Source: Nocardia rhamnosiphila NBRC 108938
GTDB lineage: Bacteria; Actinomycetota; Actinomycetes; Mycobacteriales; Mycobacteriaceae
Direction: 5' to 3'
Length of the DNA stretch: 64,000 nucleotides
NCBI RefSeq assembly: GCF_000720425.1
Contig: NZ_JOAJ01000010.1
Coordinates: forward strand, 186,001 to 250,000
Part shown: piece after piece, positions 29,509 through 38,100 of the stretch
How the letters are laid out: every line of letters begins with the position of its first letter
Numbering within the stretch: position 1 is the stretch's first letter
The notes under the pieces: generated by a model
Seen by the model: only the letters and a program-made list of their open reading frames with translations
Database searches by the model: none
What the model was told of the DNA's origin: nothing
Position numbers and translations under genes: made by a program

Positions 29509-29524
29509 TAACGACGCGTCGTTA
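29509..29524. promoter_or_regulatory. Perfect 16-bp palindrome upstream of the flavohaemoglobin gene
   Basis: TAACGACGCGTCGTTA is fully symmetrical and lies in the clpB-flavohaemoglobin intergenic region. It could be an operator for a dimeric regulator of nitrosative-stress genes; no regulator for it is identified in the window. Confidence 0.5.
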
Positions 29525-29668
29525 CCCGCGAACAAGATCAGCCAAACCCGGTAACCGTATTTCACACCCACCATCATCTCTTTTTTCGGGGATACTGGTC
29601 GGGTGAAGGACCGCCGGTAACGGCTACGTCCCTCCGGGTCGGAATTCAGGGAAAGGAAGCTCCACGCC

Positions 29669-30826
29669 GTGGATGCGCGTTCGGCAGCGCTGGTCCGCGC
29701 CAATTTCCAGTCGGTGATCGATGCGCCGAGTGGTCCCGAGCGGTTGGTCAGCGCGTTTTACGGTCACCTGTTCGCGGCGAACCCGCGACTGCGGGAGCTG
29801 TTCCCGCCCGCCATGGATATGCAGGCGAAGCGGGTCGTCACCGCGGTCCAGTACATGCTCGACCACCTCGAGGACTGGGATCGCGCCCAGAAGTTCCTCG
29901 AACAGCTGGCTCGCGATCACCGCAAATACGGCGTCGAAGCCGAGCACTACGATTTGGCCGGCCCCGCTCTGTACGCCGCTTTCCAGACCTATAACGGCCC
30001 GTACTGGACCAGAGAGCTCGCCGAGGGCTGGCGCGATGTCTGCCTGCTCATCTCCGCCGCCATGGCCATCGGGGCCAACTCCGATGATTCGCCGCCCTAC
30101 TGGGAGGCCACCGTCGTCGGGCACCGGCACGTCCTCGAGGATCTCGCCATCGTCCGGTTGCAGTCCGACGACCCGATCCCCTACCTGGCCGGACAGTACG
30201 TCCCCGTCTCCGTCCCCCAGCGGCCACGGATGTGGCGCTACCTCTCACCCGCCATCCCGTCGAACCCCTACGGCGAGATCGAATTCCACGTCCGCAAGGT
30301 GCGTGGCGGATGGGTGAGCCCCTCCATCGTCAACGAGACCAAGGTCGGCGACCGCTGGCTCATCGGCGGACCGCTCGGCGGCCTGCAGGTCGACCAGGAG
30401 AGCGGCCGCGATGTACTGATGATCGGATCGGGCACCGGTGTCGCCCCGCTGCGCGCCCAGCTGATCGAGATGGGCCGGCGCGGTATCAACCCCCGGGTGC
30501 ACTTCTTCATCGGCGGGGTCTACCCCTGCGATCTGTACGACGTGGAGAACATGTGGCAGCTCTCGCAGAGCAACCCGTGGCTCACCATCGTCCCGGTCTG
30601 CGAGCACAAGACCAACCCGTGGTGGTACCCGCATCCCACCGAGGACGCGCCCTACGGAATGCACCGGCGCCTGGTCGGCAACCTCGGCGCCGTGGTGGCC
30701 AGTTTCGGCGCATGGGAGGATCGGCAGATCCAGATCGCCGGTTCGGCGAAGATGATCGCCGACACCCGGCGCGCGCTGCTCGCGGTCGGCACCCCGGAGG
30801 AGATCATCAGTACCGATCCGGTCTGA
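29669..30826 (+). CDS. Flavohaemoglobin (HmpA-like, Rv0385-type)
   Basis: 385 residues from the GTG at 29669. N-terminal globin domain (1-140), with the proximal-helix region RDHRKYGVEAEHYDLAGPAL; FAD-binding barrel (about 150-250), with the RYLSPAIPS and GGWVSP FAD segments; NAD(P)H-binding domain with IGSGTGVAPLRAQLIEMGR. This arrangement gives nitric-oxide dioxygenase activity in classical Hmp. Rv0385-type flavohaemoglobins diverge at the haem distal site and FAD motifs and have been linked to other electron-transfer roles, so the reaction is not certain. As in M. tuberculosis it is divergent from clpB. It is followed at 65 bp by a globin-less paralogue. Confidence 0.92.
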   Translation: MDARSAALVRANFQSVIDAPSGPERLVSAFYGHLFAANPRLRELFPPAMDMQAKRVVTAVQYMLDHLEDWDRAQKFLEQLARDHRKYGVEAEHYDLAGPALYAAFQTYNGPYWTRELAEGWRDVCLLISAAMAIGANSDDSPPYWEATVVGHRHVLEDLAIVRLQSDDPIPYLAGQYVPVSVPQRPRMWRYLSPAIPSNPYGEIEFHVRKVRGGWVSPSIVNETKVGDRWLIGGPLGGLQVDQESGRDVLMIGSGTGVAPLRAQLIEMGRRGINPRVHFFIGGVYPCDLYDVENMWQLSQSNPWLTIVPVCEHKTNPWWYPHPTEDAPYGMHRRLVGNLGAVVASFGAWEDRQIQIAGSAKMIADTRRALLAVGTPEEIISTDPV

Positions 30827-30891
30827 TCGGTATCGGCACATCGAGCACCGGGCGGTATCCCGCCCGGCCCGGCCTGTCAGCGGAGTGAGGT

Positions 30892-31674
30892 ATGACGAAC
30901 GACCCGAGCGCGTCCCCCGCCCATTCGTCCCAGCGGTCGTACTGGCTGGCCGATGTCGTCGAACATCACCGCCTGCGCCACGATACGGCGGTTGTCCGCT
31001 TGATCGGCGAATACGTACCGTTCCACGCGGGGCAGTCGGTGCAGGTCGAGGTGCCGCAGTTCCCGGGCATGCGCCGCCGGTTCTCCCCCGCGCTGCCGCC
31101 GTCGCTGGACGGCAAGCTCGAATTCCATGTGAAAACCGTGGCGGGCGGCTGGTGCAGCGGCGGCATCGTCGCCGACACCGCGGTCGGGGACCGGTGGAAA
31201 CTGTCCGCCCCCGAGGGGCTCTTCACCGTCGACCCCGACGGCGACGAGGTGGTGATGATCGCCGGCGGCACCGGCCTGGCCCCGCTGCGCGCCCAGATCC
31301 TGGACCTGGCCCGGCACCAGGACCCGCCCACCACCTATCTGTTCTTCGGCGGCTCCGCCCCGCGCGACCTGTACGCCGCCGATATGCTCGTCCTGCTCGC
31401 CGCCGATCTGCCCTGGCTCACCGTGGTGCCGGTGGTGGAGCGGCTCGAGGACCCGTCCTGGCCCGACAAGTGGCACGAAAGTCACCGGGTGAACATAGGT
31501 TTCGACGAGGACGATCTGCTGCAGGGCACCCTCGCCGACGTGGTCGGCTCCTATGGTTCGTTCGACCGGCACCAGGTACTGGTCTGCGGTTCACCGGCGA
31601 TGACCAGGTCCACCGTGGAACGGCTACTCGACGCGGGTACCCCGGCCGAACGCATCCAGTTCGAAGGCGCCTGA
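30892..31674 (+). CDS. Globin-less FAD/NAD(P)H reductase, paralogue of the flavohaemoglobin reductase module
   Basis: 260 residues, covering only the ferredoxin-reductase-like part. FAD barrel with RRFSPALPPSLDGKLEFHVK and VAGGWCSGGI (compare RYLSPAIPS and VRGGWVSPSI in the preceding gene); nucleotide domain with IAGGTGLAPLRAQILDLARH and LVCGSPAMTRSTV. It begins with a short Ser-rich leader and GAGTGAGGT ribosome-binding site. The close motif agreement with the gene just upstream implies duplication followed by loss of the globin domain. It may supply electrons to the adjacent flavohaemoglobin or to a separate haem protein. No such gene is next to Rv0385 in M. tuberculosis as far as I recall. 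Confidence 0.88.
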   Translation: MTNDPSASPAHSSQRSYWLADVVEHHRLRHDTAVVRLIGEYVPFHAGQSVQVEVPQFPGMRRRFSPALPPSLDGKLEFHVKTVAGGWCSGGIVADTAVGDRWKLSAPEGLFTVDPDGDEVVMIAGGTGLAPLRAQILDLARHQDPPTTYLFFGGSAPRDLYAADMLVLLAADLPWLTVVPVVERLEDPSWPDKWHESHRVNIGFDEDDLLQGTLADVVGSYGSFDRHQVLVCGSPAMTRSTVERLLDAGTPAERIQFEGA

Positions 31675-31722
31675 CCCGGCGCCGGTCGATCGCGTCGGAG
31701 TCGGGTCACAGGGCCCCGACCC

Positions 31723-31741
31723 GCGGCGCCGGAGGCGCCGC
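31723..31741. terminator. Hairpin between convergent reductase and hspR genes
   Basis: GCGGCGCC-GGA-GGCGCCGC, an 8-bp GC-only stem ending 2 bp before the hspR stop codon. Preceding it, GTCGGG...CCCGAC can form a second, weaker stem. Likely bidirectional termination. Confidence 0.5.
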
Positions 31742-31743
31742 CG

Positions 31744-32232
31744 TCAACGCTGCCGCCGGTTCCGCGGCTGCCACACCACCAAGGCGGTATTGCGCTGCGG
31801 CGGAATCAGTTCCGGCCGATAATCCGGCCGGGCCCGCTCCCGTTCCAGTGCCGCGGTCAGCTCGACCACCCGCTGCTGGAGTTCGGTCACCTGATTGGTG
31901 AGTTCGATGATCCGTTTGATACCGGCGAGATTGACGCCCTCGTCCTGGGAAAGCCGCTGCACCTCGCGCAGCAGCTCCACATCCCGTTCCGAATAGCGCC
32001 GGCCGCCACCGGAGGTGCGCTGCGGGGTCACCAGCCCCAGCCGGTCGTAGGTGCGCAGGGTCTGCGCATGCATACCGGCCAGCTGGGCGGCCACCGAGAT
32101 CACGAAATATTCAGTGCTCGATTGGCGCCCCGCCCGGGGCCCTACGTGGTCACGCTGCGCTGCCGCCTCCGGGCCCATCGCTCGGGCCGCCGGGCGGGAC
32201 GATTTCGCCTCGGGTCCTCGCTTCGGCTCCAT
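31744..32232 (-). CDS. hspR: Heat-shock repressor HspR (MerR family)
   Basis: 162 residues. A MerR-type winged helix at about 45-110 (FVISVAAQLAGMHAQTLRTY, then DRLGLVTPQRTSGGGRRYSE), and a coiled coil (115-145, IIELTNQVTELQQRVVELTA) for dimerisation. The N-terminal 40 residues are an extra Arg/Ala/Pro-rich extension. HspR represses dnaK and clpB through HAIR operators with DnaK as co-repressor; HAIR elements are present before both genes in this window. The ATG overlaps the dnaJ stop by one base (TGATG), making it the last gene of dnaK-grpE-dnaJ-hspR. It lacks metal-binding Cys, as expected. Confidence 0.96.
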   Translation of the reverse strand: MEPKRGPEAKSSRPAARAMGPEAAAQRDHVGPRAGRQSSTEYFVISVAAQLAGMHAQTLRTYDRLGLVTPQRTSGGGRRYSERDVELLREVQRLSQDEGVNLAGIKRIIELTNQVTELQQRVVELTAALERERARPDYRPELIPPQRNTALVVWQPRNRRQR

Positions 32233-33401
32233 CACGCACCTGCCCATCCCGCTCTCGGATCGAAGCCGCTGGCCTTCTCCGCCTCCTGCAGCGCACGCAG
32301 CGCGGCAACGGCATCGTCATCCAGCTTCGGCGGCACGGCGACCTTCACGGTGACCAGCAGATCACCGGCTCCGCCACCACGTTTGGGTACTCCGCGGCCG
32401 CGCACCCGCAAGATGCGTCCGTCCGCGGTACCCGGCGGCACTTTCACGCCGACCCGGCCCTCCAGAGTGGGCACCGATACGGTCGTACCGAGCACCAATT
32501 CACTGTAGCTGACCGGCAGTGCCAGGGTCAGGTCGTCGCCGGCCCGGCCGAAAACCTTGTCCTGGCCGACGTGCACCGTGACGAACAGATCGCCCGAGGG
32601 CGCGCCCCGCAGGCCGGCCTCGCCCTGTCCGGCGAGCCGGATCCGTTGCCCGTCCGCGATCCCCGGGGGGATGCGGACATTGATGGTCCGGGTGCGATTC
32701 TGGATACCGCTGCCGTGGCAGTCCACGCACGGATCGTCGATGATCGACCCGGTGCCGCGGCACTCGTCGCACGGTTCGCTGAATCCGAACGCGCCCTGGT
32801 TGCGGCTCACCACACCGCTGCCGTTGCAGATCGGGCACACCCGCGGGCTGGTGCCCGGTTTGGCCCCGCTGCCGTGGCAGGTGGTGCAGGGTGACGGGCT
32901 GGTCAGGTGCAGCGGCACCGTGACGCCCTTGGCCGCCTCGCGGAACCCGAGGGTCGTCTCGGCCTCCACATCGGCGCCCCGGCGGGGCCGGCCGCCGCCG
33001 CGCGTGGCACCGCCGCCCCGGTTGAACAGGCCGCCGAACAGGTCACCTAGCCCGCCGTCGGCGCCACCGCCGGCCTGGCCGAAGATATCGCCCAGATCGA
33101 AGCTCTGGGAGAACCCGCCGCCGGCACCCGGGGTGAAACCGCCGCCGCGCCCGTACCCGCCGCCGGAGAACAGCCGGCGGGTCTCGTCGTATTCCGCGCG
33201 TTTGGCGGGATCCGACAGGACCGTGTGCGCCTCGCTGACCGCCTTGAACCGTTCCTCGGCCTTGGCATCGCCGGGGTTGGCGTCCGGATGCAGATCACGG
33301 GCCAGTTTGCGGTAGGCCTTTTTGATCTCTTCGGTGGAGGCGCCGGCGGAGACACCCAGCTCCTTGTAGAAGTCCTTCTCGATCCACTCCCGCTGGCTCA
33401 C
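32232..33401 (-). CDS. dnaJ: Co-chaperone DnaJ
   Basis: 389 residues, type I DnaJ. J domain at the N-terminus with [18 protein letters not shown] (the HPD motif), Gly/Phe-rich linker ([20 protein letters not shown]), four zinc-finger CxxCxGxG repeats ([32 protein letters not shown]), and C-terminal peptide-binding domains. It stimulates DnaK ATPase and hands over unfolded substrates. This is the operon-linked DnaJ1 type. It follows grpE with a 171-bp gap. Both the J and Zn domains are complete. Confidence 0.97.
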   Translation of the reverse strand: MSQREWIEKDFYKELGVSAGASTEEIKKAYRKLARDLHPDANPGDAKAEERFKAVSEAHTVLSDPAKRAEYDETRRLFSGGGYGRGGGFTPGAGGGFSQSFDLGDIFGQAGGGADGGLGDLFGGLFNRGGGATRGGGRPRRGADVEAETTLGFREAAKGVTVPLHLTSPSPCTTCHGSGAKPGTSPRVCPICNGSGVVSRNQGAFGFSEPCDECRGTGSIIDDPCVDCHGSGIQNRTRTINVRIPPGIADGQRIRLAGQGEAGLRGAPSGDLFVTVHVGQDKVFGRAGDDLTLALPVSYSELVLGTTVSVPTLEGRVGVKVPPGTADGRILRVRGRGVPKRGGGAGDLLVTVKVAVPPKLDDDAVAALRALQEAEKASGFDPRAGWAGA

Positions 33402-33572
33402 CGGGCATCTCCTCCTCTCGATACTGTTCCGCGGCCCGCGCCGGGCCCTGCGTGGTCGTACTTTCCTACCGCCTCCGGGCCCGTCGCGCGCGGCGTGACG
33501 GGGGCGCGGCGCGCGCGGATCGCTCCGTGCGCACGCCGCACCGCCCGGTCCGTGGCTTTCGCCGCGGAGTCG

Positions 33573-34283
33573 TTACTTGTCCGAGCCGGCATCAGCATCC
33601 GATGCCTCCGCCCGAGCGGGTTCCGCGGTATTCGCGGCACCCTGGTCCGCTCCGAGATCGCCGACACCATCGGTGACGCCGACCAGCGCGTGCCGCAGCA
33701 CCCGCTCACCGAAGCGATACCCCTTGCGCATCACCACGCCGATCACCGGATCGTGGCCGGAGCCCTCGTGCTGGACCGCCTCGTGCAGGTTCGGGTCGAA
33801 AGACTCGCCCTCGGAACCGAACTCCTCGAGCCCCTGTTTGCGCAGAGCCTCGATCAGCTTGTCGGCCACCGAGCGCAGCGGTCCGGATTCCAGATCACCG
33901 TGCGCCTTGGCACGGTCCAGGTCGTCGAGGACACCGAGCAGTTCGGTGACCACGGCGGCCTTGGCGGAATCGATCGCGGTCTTGCGATCGCGTTCGACCC
34001 GGCGCCGGTAGTTGGTGTACTCGGCCGTCAGCCGCTGCAGATCGGCGGTGCGCTCGGCGAGTTCGTCCGATGCCGGTGCCCCGGCGGGCGCCGCGTCGAC
34101 ACCGTCACCTTCGAGGCCGGCCTGGGGCGCCTGGGGGGCTACGCCCTCCTCGGCCCCGGCCGGGGCGGCGCCGTTGGCCGCCCCGGCCTGTTCGCGGACC
34201 TCACCGGTCTCCGGATCGATCTTGCGCTTGTCGACGAAGCTGACCGGCTCCTCGGAATTTCCTGTGTTTCCCGAATTCGTCAC
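33573..34283 (-). CDS. grpE: Nucleotide exchange factor GrpE
   Basis: 236 residues. Releases ADP from DnaK. A disordered acidic/Ala/Pro-rich N-terminal region (1-70, [16 protein letters not shown] then [20 protein letters not shown]), a long coiled coil (about 75-125, [20 protein letters not shown]), and the beta-wing head ending [20 protein letters not shown] and [20 protein letters not shown], the family signature. A further 30-residue acidic tail follows. The ATG overlaps the dnaK stop by four bases (ATGA), giving coupled translation. Confidence 0.97.
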   Translation of the reverse strand: MTNSGNTGNSEEPVSFVDKRKIDPETGEVREQAGAANGAAPAGAEEGVAPQAPQAGLEGDGVDAAPAGAPASDELAERTADLQRLTAEYTNYRRRVERDRKTAIDSAKAAVVTELLGVLDDLDRAKAHGDLESGPLRSVADKLIEALRKQGLEEFGSEGESFDPNLHEAVQHEGSGHDPVIGVVMRKGYRFGERVLRHALVGVTDGVGDLGADQGAANTAEPARAEASDADAGSDK

Positions 34284-36130
34284 TTCTTCTCCGTGTCGAC
34301 CGGCTCGTCCACAACCTCGGCGTCGACCACCTGGTCGTCGCCGGCGTCCGCGCCCGCGGCGCCGTTACCGGAGGCCGCGCTCTCGGAGGCCTGGGCCTCG
34401 TAGATCGCCTGACCGAGTGCCTGCGATTCGGTGGCCAGCTTCTCCACTGCGGCCTTCACCGCGGCGGTGTCGGTGCCCTCGAGCGCAGTCTTCGCCTCGG
34501 CGATCGCCGCCTCGACCTTGGACTTCACATCCGCCGGAACCTTGTCCTCGTTGTCCTTGATGAACTTCTCGGTCTGGTGTACCAGCGATTCGGCCTGGTT
34601 GCGGGTCTCCGCTTCCTCCCGGCGCGCCTTGTCCTCGGCGGCATGCGCCTCGGCGTCCTTGACCATCCGGTCGATCTCTTCCTTGGACAGACCGGAGCCG
34701 TCCTGGATCTTGATCGTGTTCTCTTTACCGGTGCCCTTGTCCTTCGCGGTCACGTGCACGATGCCGTTGGCATCGATATCGAAGGTGACCTCGATCTGCG
34801 GCACCCCGCGCGGAGCCGGCGGGATACCGGTCAGCTCGAAGGAGCCGAGCAGCTTGTTGTGCGCGGCGATCTCGCGCTCACCCTGGAACACCTGGATCTG
34901 CACCGACGGCTGGTTGTCATTGGCCGTGGTGAAGGTTTCCGAACGCTTGGTCGGGATGGTGGTGTTGCGCTCGATGAGGTTGGTCATCACGCCGCCCTTG
35001 GTCTCGATACCCAGCGACAGCGGGGTCACATCGAGCAGCAGGACGTCCTTGACCTCGCCCTTGAGCACGCCGGCCTGCAGGGCGGCGCCGACGGCGACGA
35101 CCTCGTCCGGGTTCACGCCCTTGTTGGGCTCCTTGCCACCGGTCAGTTCCTTGACCAGTTCGGAGACCGCGGGCATCCGGGTGGAGCCACCGACGAGCAC
35201 GACATGGTCGATATCGGAGACCTTGATCCCGGCGTCCTTGACCACGGACTGGAACGGCGCGCGGGTGCGGTCGAGCAGGTCCGAGGTGATCTTCTGGAAC
35301 TCGGCGCGGGTCAGCTGCTCGTCGAGGAACAGCGGGTTCTTGTCCGCGTCGACGGTGATGTAGGGCAGGTTGATCGAGGTGCTCTGCGAGGAGCTCAGCT
35401 CGATCTTGGCCTTCTCGGCGGCCTCACGCAGCCGCTGCATGGCCATTTTGTCCTTGGTCAGGTCGATGCCCGAGCTGGACTTGAACTTGTCGACCAGCCA
35501 CTTCACGACCCGCTCGTCCCAGTCGTCACCACCGAGGTGGTTGTCACCGGAGGTGGCACGGACCTCGACGACACCTTCACCGATCTCCAGCAGCGAGACG
35601 TCGAAGGTACCGCCACCGAGGTCGAAGACCAGGATGGTCTGTTCCTTGTCGCCCTTGTCCAGCCCGTAGGCCAGGGCGGCGGCGGTGGGTTCGTTGACGA
35701 TGCGCAGCACATTGAGGCCGGCGATCTGGCCGGCTTCCTTGGTGGCCTGACGCTGGGCGTCCTCGAAGTAGGCGGGCACGGTGATCACCGCGTCGGTGAT
35801 CTCCTCACCCAGGTAGGACTCGGCGTCGCGCTTCAGCTTCATCAGCGTGCGCGCGCTGATCTCCTGCGAGGTGTACTTCTTACCGTCGATCTCCACGGTC
35901 CAGTCGGTGCCGATATGCCGTTTCACCGAGCGGATCGTGCGGTCGACGTTGGTCACGGCCTGGTTCTTGGCCGGCTGACCGACCAGTACTTCACCGTTCT
36001 TCGCGAACGCGACGACAGAGGGCGTAGTGCGCGAACCCTCGGAGTTGGCGACGACGACCGGCTCACCACCTTCGAGAACGGCGACGACCGAGTTCGTGGT
36101 CCCGAGGTCGATTCCGACCGCACGAGCCAT
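34280..36130 (-). CDS. dnaK: Hsp70 chaperone DnaK
   Basis: 616 residues. ATPase domain (1-380) with [17 protein letters not shown], the [17 protein letters not shown] phosphate loop and [10 protein letters not shown]; hydrophobic linker [16 protein letters not shown]; beta-sandwich substrate domain and helical lid; acidic C-terminal tail [16 protein letters not shown]. Start ATG 36130 is fixed by GAGGAGGAAACAA before it and by the conserved [13 protein letters not shown]. First gene of dnaK-grpE-dnaJ-hspR. Two HAIR operators lie about 125-200 bp upstream, so it is under HspR control, and DnaK itself is the expected co-repressor. Confidence 0.98.
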   Translation of the reverse strand: MARAVGIDLGTTNSVVAVLEGGEPVVVANSEGSRTTPSVVAFAKNGEVLVGQPAKNQAVTNVDRTIRSVKRHIGTDWTVEIDGKKYTSQEISARTLMKLKRDAESYLGEEITDAVITVPAYFEDAQRQATKEAGQIAGLNVLRIVNEPTAAALAYGLDKGDKEQTILVFDLGGGTFDVSLLEIGEGVVEVRATSGDNHLGGDDWDERVVKWLVDKFKSSSGIDLTKDKMAMQRLREAAEKAKIELSSSQSTSINLPYITVDADKNPLFLDEQLTRAEFQKITSDLLDRTRAPFQSVVKDAGIKVSDIDHVVLVGGSTRMPAVSELVKELTGGKEPNKGVNPDEVVAVGAALQAGVLKGEVKDVLLLDVTPLSLGIETKGGVMTNLIERNTTIPTKRSETFTTANDNQPSVQIQVFQGEREIAAHNKLLGSFELTGIPPAPRGVPQIEVTFDIDANGIVHVTAKDKGTGKENTIKIQDGSGLSKEEIDRMVKDAEAHAAEDKARREEAETRNQAESLVHQTEKFIKDNEDKVPADVKSKVEAAIAEAKTALEGTDTAAVKAAVEKLATESQALGQAIYEAQASESAASGNGAAGADAGDDQVVDAEVVDEPVDTEKK

Positions 36131-36253
36131 TTGTTTCCTCCTCATTTTCGACTGCTTGTGTCTGTCCGGGCACTGTGCCCATTGCGCCGTGGGTCCGTGG
36201 GACCCACCGCGTGGACCAGCCCCAGGCAGAACATAGAGCACGGTCCCAGCAAT

Positions 36254-36274
36254 ACTGAGCGTGGTCGGCTCAAT
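36254..36274. promoter_or_regulatory. HAIR element, dnaK-proximal
   Basis: ACTGAGC-N7-GCTCAAT: one half matches the HspR HAIR consensus (CTTGAGT-N7-ACTCAAG) closely in mirror form, with a mismatch in the first half-site. It is about 124 bp before the dnaK start, the nearer of two. Confidence 0.6.
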
Positions 36275-36307
36275 CCTGCCCCGCTTCCGAGGGGCCGTCA
36301 AGTCAAA

Positions 36308-36328
36308 CTTGAGCCGGTATCACTCAAC
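36308..36328. promoter_or_regulatory. HAIR element, dnaK-distal
   Basis: CTTGAGC-N7-ACTCAAC is a nearly perfect HspR HAIR operator, about 178 bp before the dnaK start and 54 bp from the other copy. Two operators before dnaK are usual in actinobacteria and should give tight HspR repression. Confidence 0.85.
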
Positions 36329-36629
36329 ATTGTCGATCAGCTCAACCCCCGGCCCCGGCGATGTATTCCCGCCCCCGCATCGCACCGGCGCCGGCCCCAT
36401 TCTTCCCCGCCCCGGCACCCCGAGCCGGCGCGGCGCGACATCGTGACCCAGCTGTATCGCGCCGGCACCCCCGGCACGGCCCGCGCCCCGATCCCCACGA
36501 CCCGCTCGTCGGCGCTATTGTCGAAGCTCCGCCCATGGTGACCGCGCCGTCCCGCGTCGCGGTACGGCGACGTGCGGGTGAATCCGTACCGTGGTTTTTG
36601 GATGAGGAAGTCGAAGCGAGGATCCGAGA

Positions 36630-37955
36630 ATGGCCACTGGGGTGGGCCTGCACATCGCCGAGTACGCGTGCACCGCGGCGGTCGTCGACGACGACGGAGA
36701 TCCGCACTTCATCCTTCGTGAGCCGGTGCTGTACATGTCCGAGGACGGGGACGCGGCCCTCGGCGGCGTTGTCGCCCCGCCCGGGCACAGCCATACGATC
36801 ACCGGTTTCGTGGCGGCCGTGGGGGATCCGGCGGGCGTCGTCGTGGACGACGGCGAGGCATACCGCGGCGAAGACCTGCTCGCCACCGCCCTGTTCTGCC
36901 TGATCAACCTCACTGCCGAACACCTCAACGGCCCGGCCGAGTTCTATGCCGCCCACCCCGCCGGATGGGACGCCGGACAGGTGCTGGCCCTGCGCGGCGC
37001 ACTCGACTATCTGGGCCTGAAGTCGGTGGCTCTGGTCGGCGAGGACGAACTACCGGCCGGGCCCGCCCATCTCACCCCCGCGGATACGGGCCGGTACTTC
37101 GCCGAGAGCGCGGGCCGGGCGGCGCTCGCGGTCGTTCTGGAGACCCCGGCCGGCGCCACTCCGCCCGATCCCTCCACCGCCCAGAATTCCGCCCTGGACA
37201 CCATCGTCATGCCGAAACTGGGCGACGGCCACACCCCGGCCAAGGCGTACTCCGCGCTGGTTCCCGCCCTGGATCCCGAAGCCACCTATGGCGGCCCGAG
37301 CCTGGCGGCCATAGCCGCCGGATTGGCGCCCGCCACCGGATCGCGCCCGGCCACCGGATCGGTGCCCGCGGCCGGCCCCCGGCCCGCGACCGGTACCGCG
37401 GCCGCGGTTTCCACCGCCGCCCCGGCGAAGCCCGCGGCCGAAGCGGCGGCCACAGTCGGGAATCGCGGCCCCCGGCGTACCGCCGCGCTGGTGGCGGCGG
37501 CGGCGTTCGGCGGCCTGTTGATCGGCGCCCTCGGCGTCACCGCGATCCTGCGCCCCGGCGCGGCGGAACCGGGTGAACCCACCACCTCGGTGACCGAGGC
37601 GCCGCCGCCTCCCCCACCGATACAGCCGCAGCCGGTAGCCCCGGCCCCCGAGATCCCGTCCTACACACCCGAGCCGACCTACGAGCCGGAACCGACCTAC
37701 ACCGAGGAACCGCTCCCCGCCCCGCCTCCGGTCACCGTCACCGAGACGACCCCGGAGCCCACCGCGGTCCCCTCCTCGACCACCCCGGAGCCCAGCGGCC
37801 CGACCCTCACCGAGCCGACCACCGAGACCGAGACCACGACCACGCGGACCCGGCCGAGGATCTTCCCCTTCCCCGTTCCGTTCCGCACCGAGGACCCGGA
37901 AATGGACCTTCCCGACACCGGATCCAAGGAAGGTCGTCAAGAAGAGGCCAGATAG
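36630..37955 (+). CDS. Single-pass membrane protein with actin-ATPase-like N-terminal region (first of two)
   Basis: 441 residues. The N-terminal 200 residues start with GVGLHIAEYACTAAVVDDDG, reminiscent of the phosphate-1 strand-turn-strand of Hsp70/actin proteins, and contain LALRGALDYLGLKSVALVGE and AGRAALAVVL; the ATPase fold is shortened and the phosphate loops are not canonical. A Pro/Ala linker follows, one transmembrane helix (about 284-307), and an external Pro/Thr/Glu-rich tail (308-441) with PTYEPEPTYTEEP repeats. The layout parallels the protein at 54957-56654. It is divergent from dnaK. Probably an envelope sensor or scaffold coupling a cytoplasmic Hsp70-like module to the wall; function unknown. 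Confidence 0.75.
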   Translation: MATGVGLHIAEYACTAAVVDDDGDPHFILREPVLYMSEDGDAALGGVVAPPGHSHTITGFVAAVGDPAGVVVDDGEAYRGEDLLATALFCLINLTAEHLNGPAEFYAAHPAGWDAGQVLALRGALDYLGLKSVALVGEDELPAGPAHLTPADTGRYFAESAGRAALAVVLETPAGATPPDPSTAQNSALDTIVMPKLGDGHTPAKAYSALVPALDPEATYGGPSLAAIAAGLAPATGSRPATGSVPAAGPRPATGTAAAVSTAAPAKPAAEAAATVGNRGPRRTAALVAAAAFGGLLIGALGVTAILRPGAAEPGEPTTSVTEAPPPPPPIQPQPVAPAPEIPSYTPEPTYEPEPTYTEEPLPAPPPVTVTETTPEPTAVPSSTTPEPSGPTLTEPTTETETTTTRTRPRIFPFPVPFRTEDPEMDLPDTGSKEGRQEEAR

Positions 37956-38100
37956 CGATTTGTGCCTTAGAGTGATCCGCTGACCGGTGTTATTCCGGCC
38001 ACCCCGGCAACCCGGTCGAAGCTCGAGCAAACCTGTGCGCCAATGGATTCGATCTCGTGGCCACGGATTATCTGGCACACAGTGCCGACGAAGGGACTTC

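Larger units (their letters stand above)
29335..29668. other. 334-bp divergent promoter region between clpB and the flavohaemoglobin gene
   Basis: Contains the SigH/HAIR promoter on the clpB side, and a 16-bp perfect palindrome TAACGACGCGTCGTTA at 29509-29524, 145 bp before the flavohaemoglobin start. A comparatively AT-rich stretch (TTTCACACCCACCATCATCT at about 29559 then TTTTTT) is a likely promoter zone for the plus-strand gene. No coding sequence is seen. Confidence 0.6.
36131..36629. other. 499-bp divergent region between dnaK and an Hsp70-like membrane protein gene
   Basis: The dnaK half carries the ribosome-binding site, a possible -10 (minus-strand TATGTT at about 36233) and the two HAIR elements. 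From about 36340 to 36629 the sequence is GC-rich with no gene or obvious motif that I can support apart from the promoter of the plus-strand gene. Confidence 0.5.
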
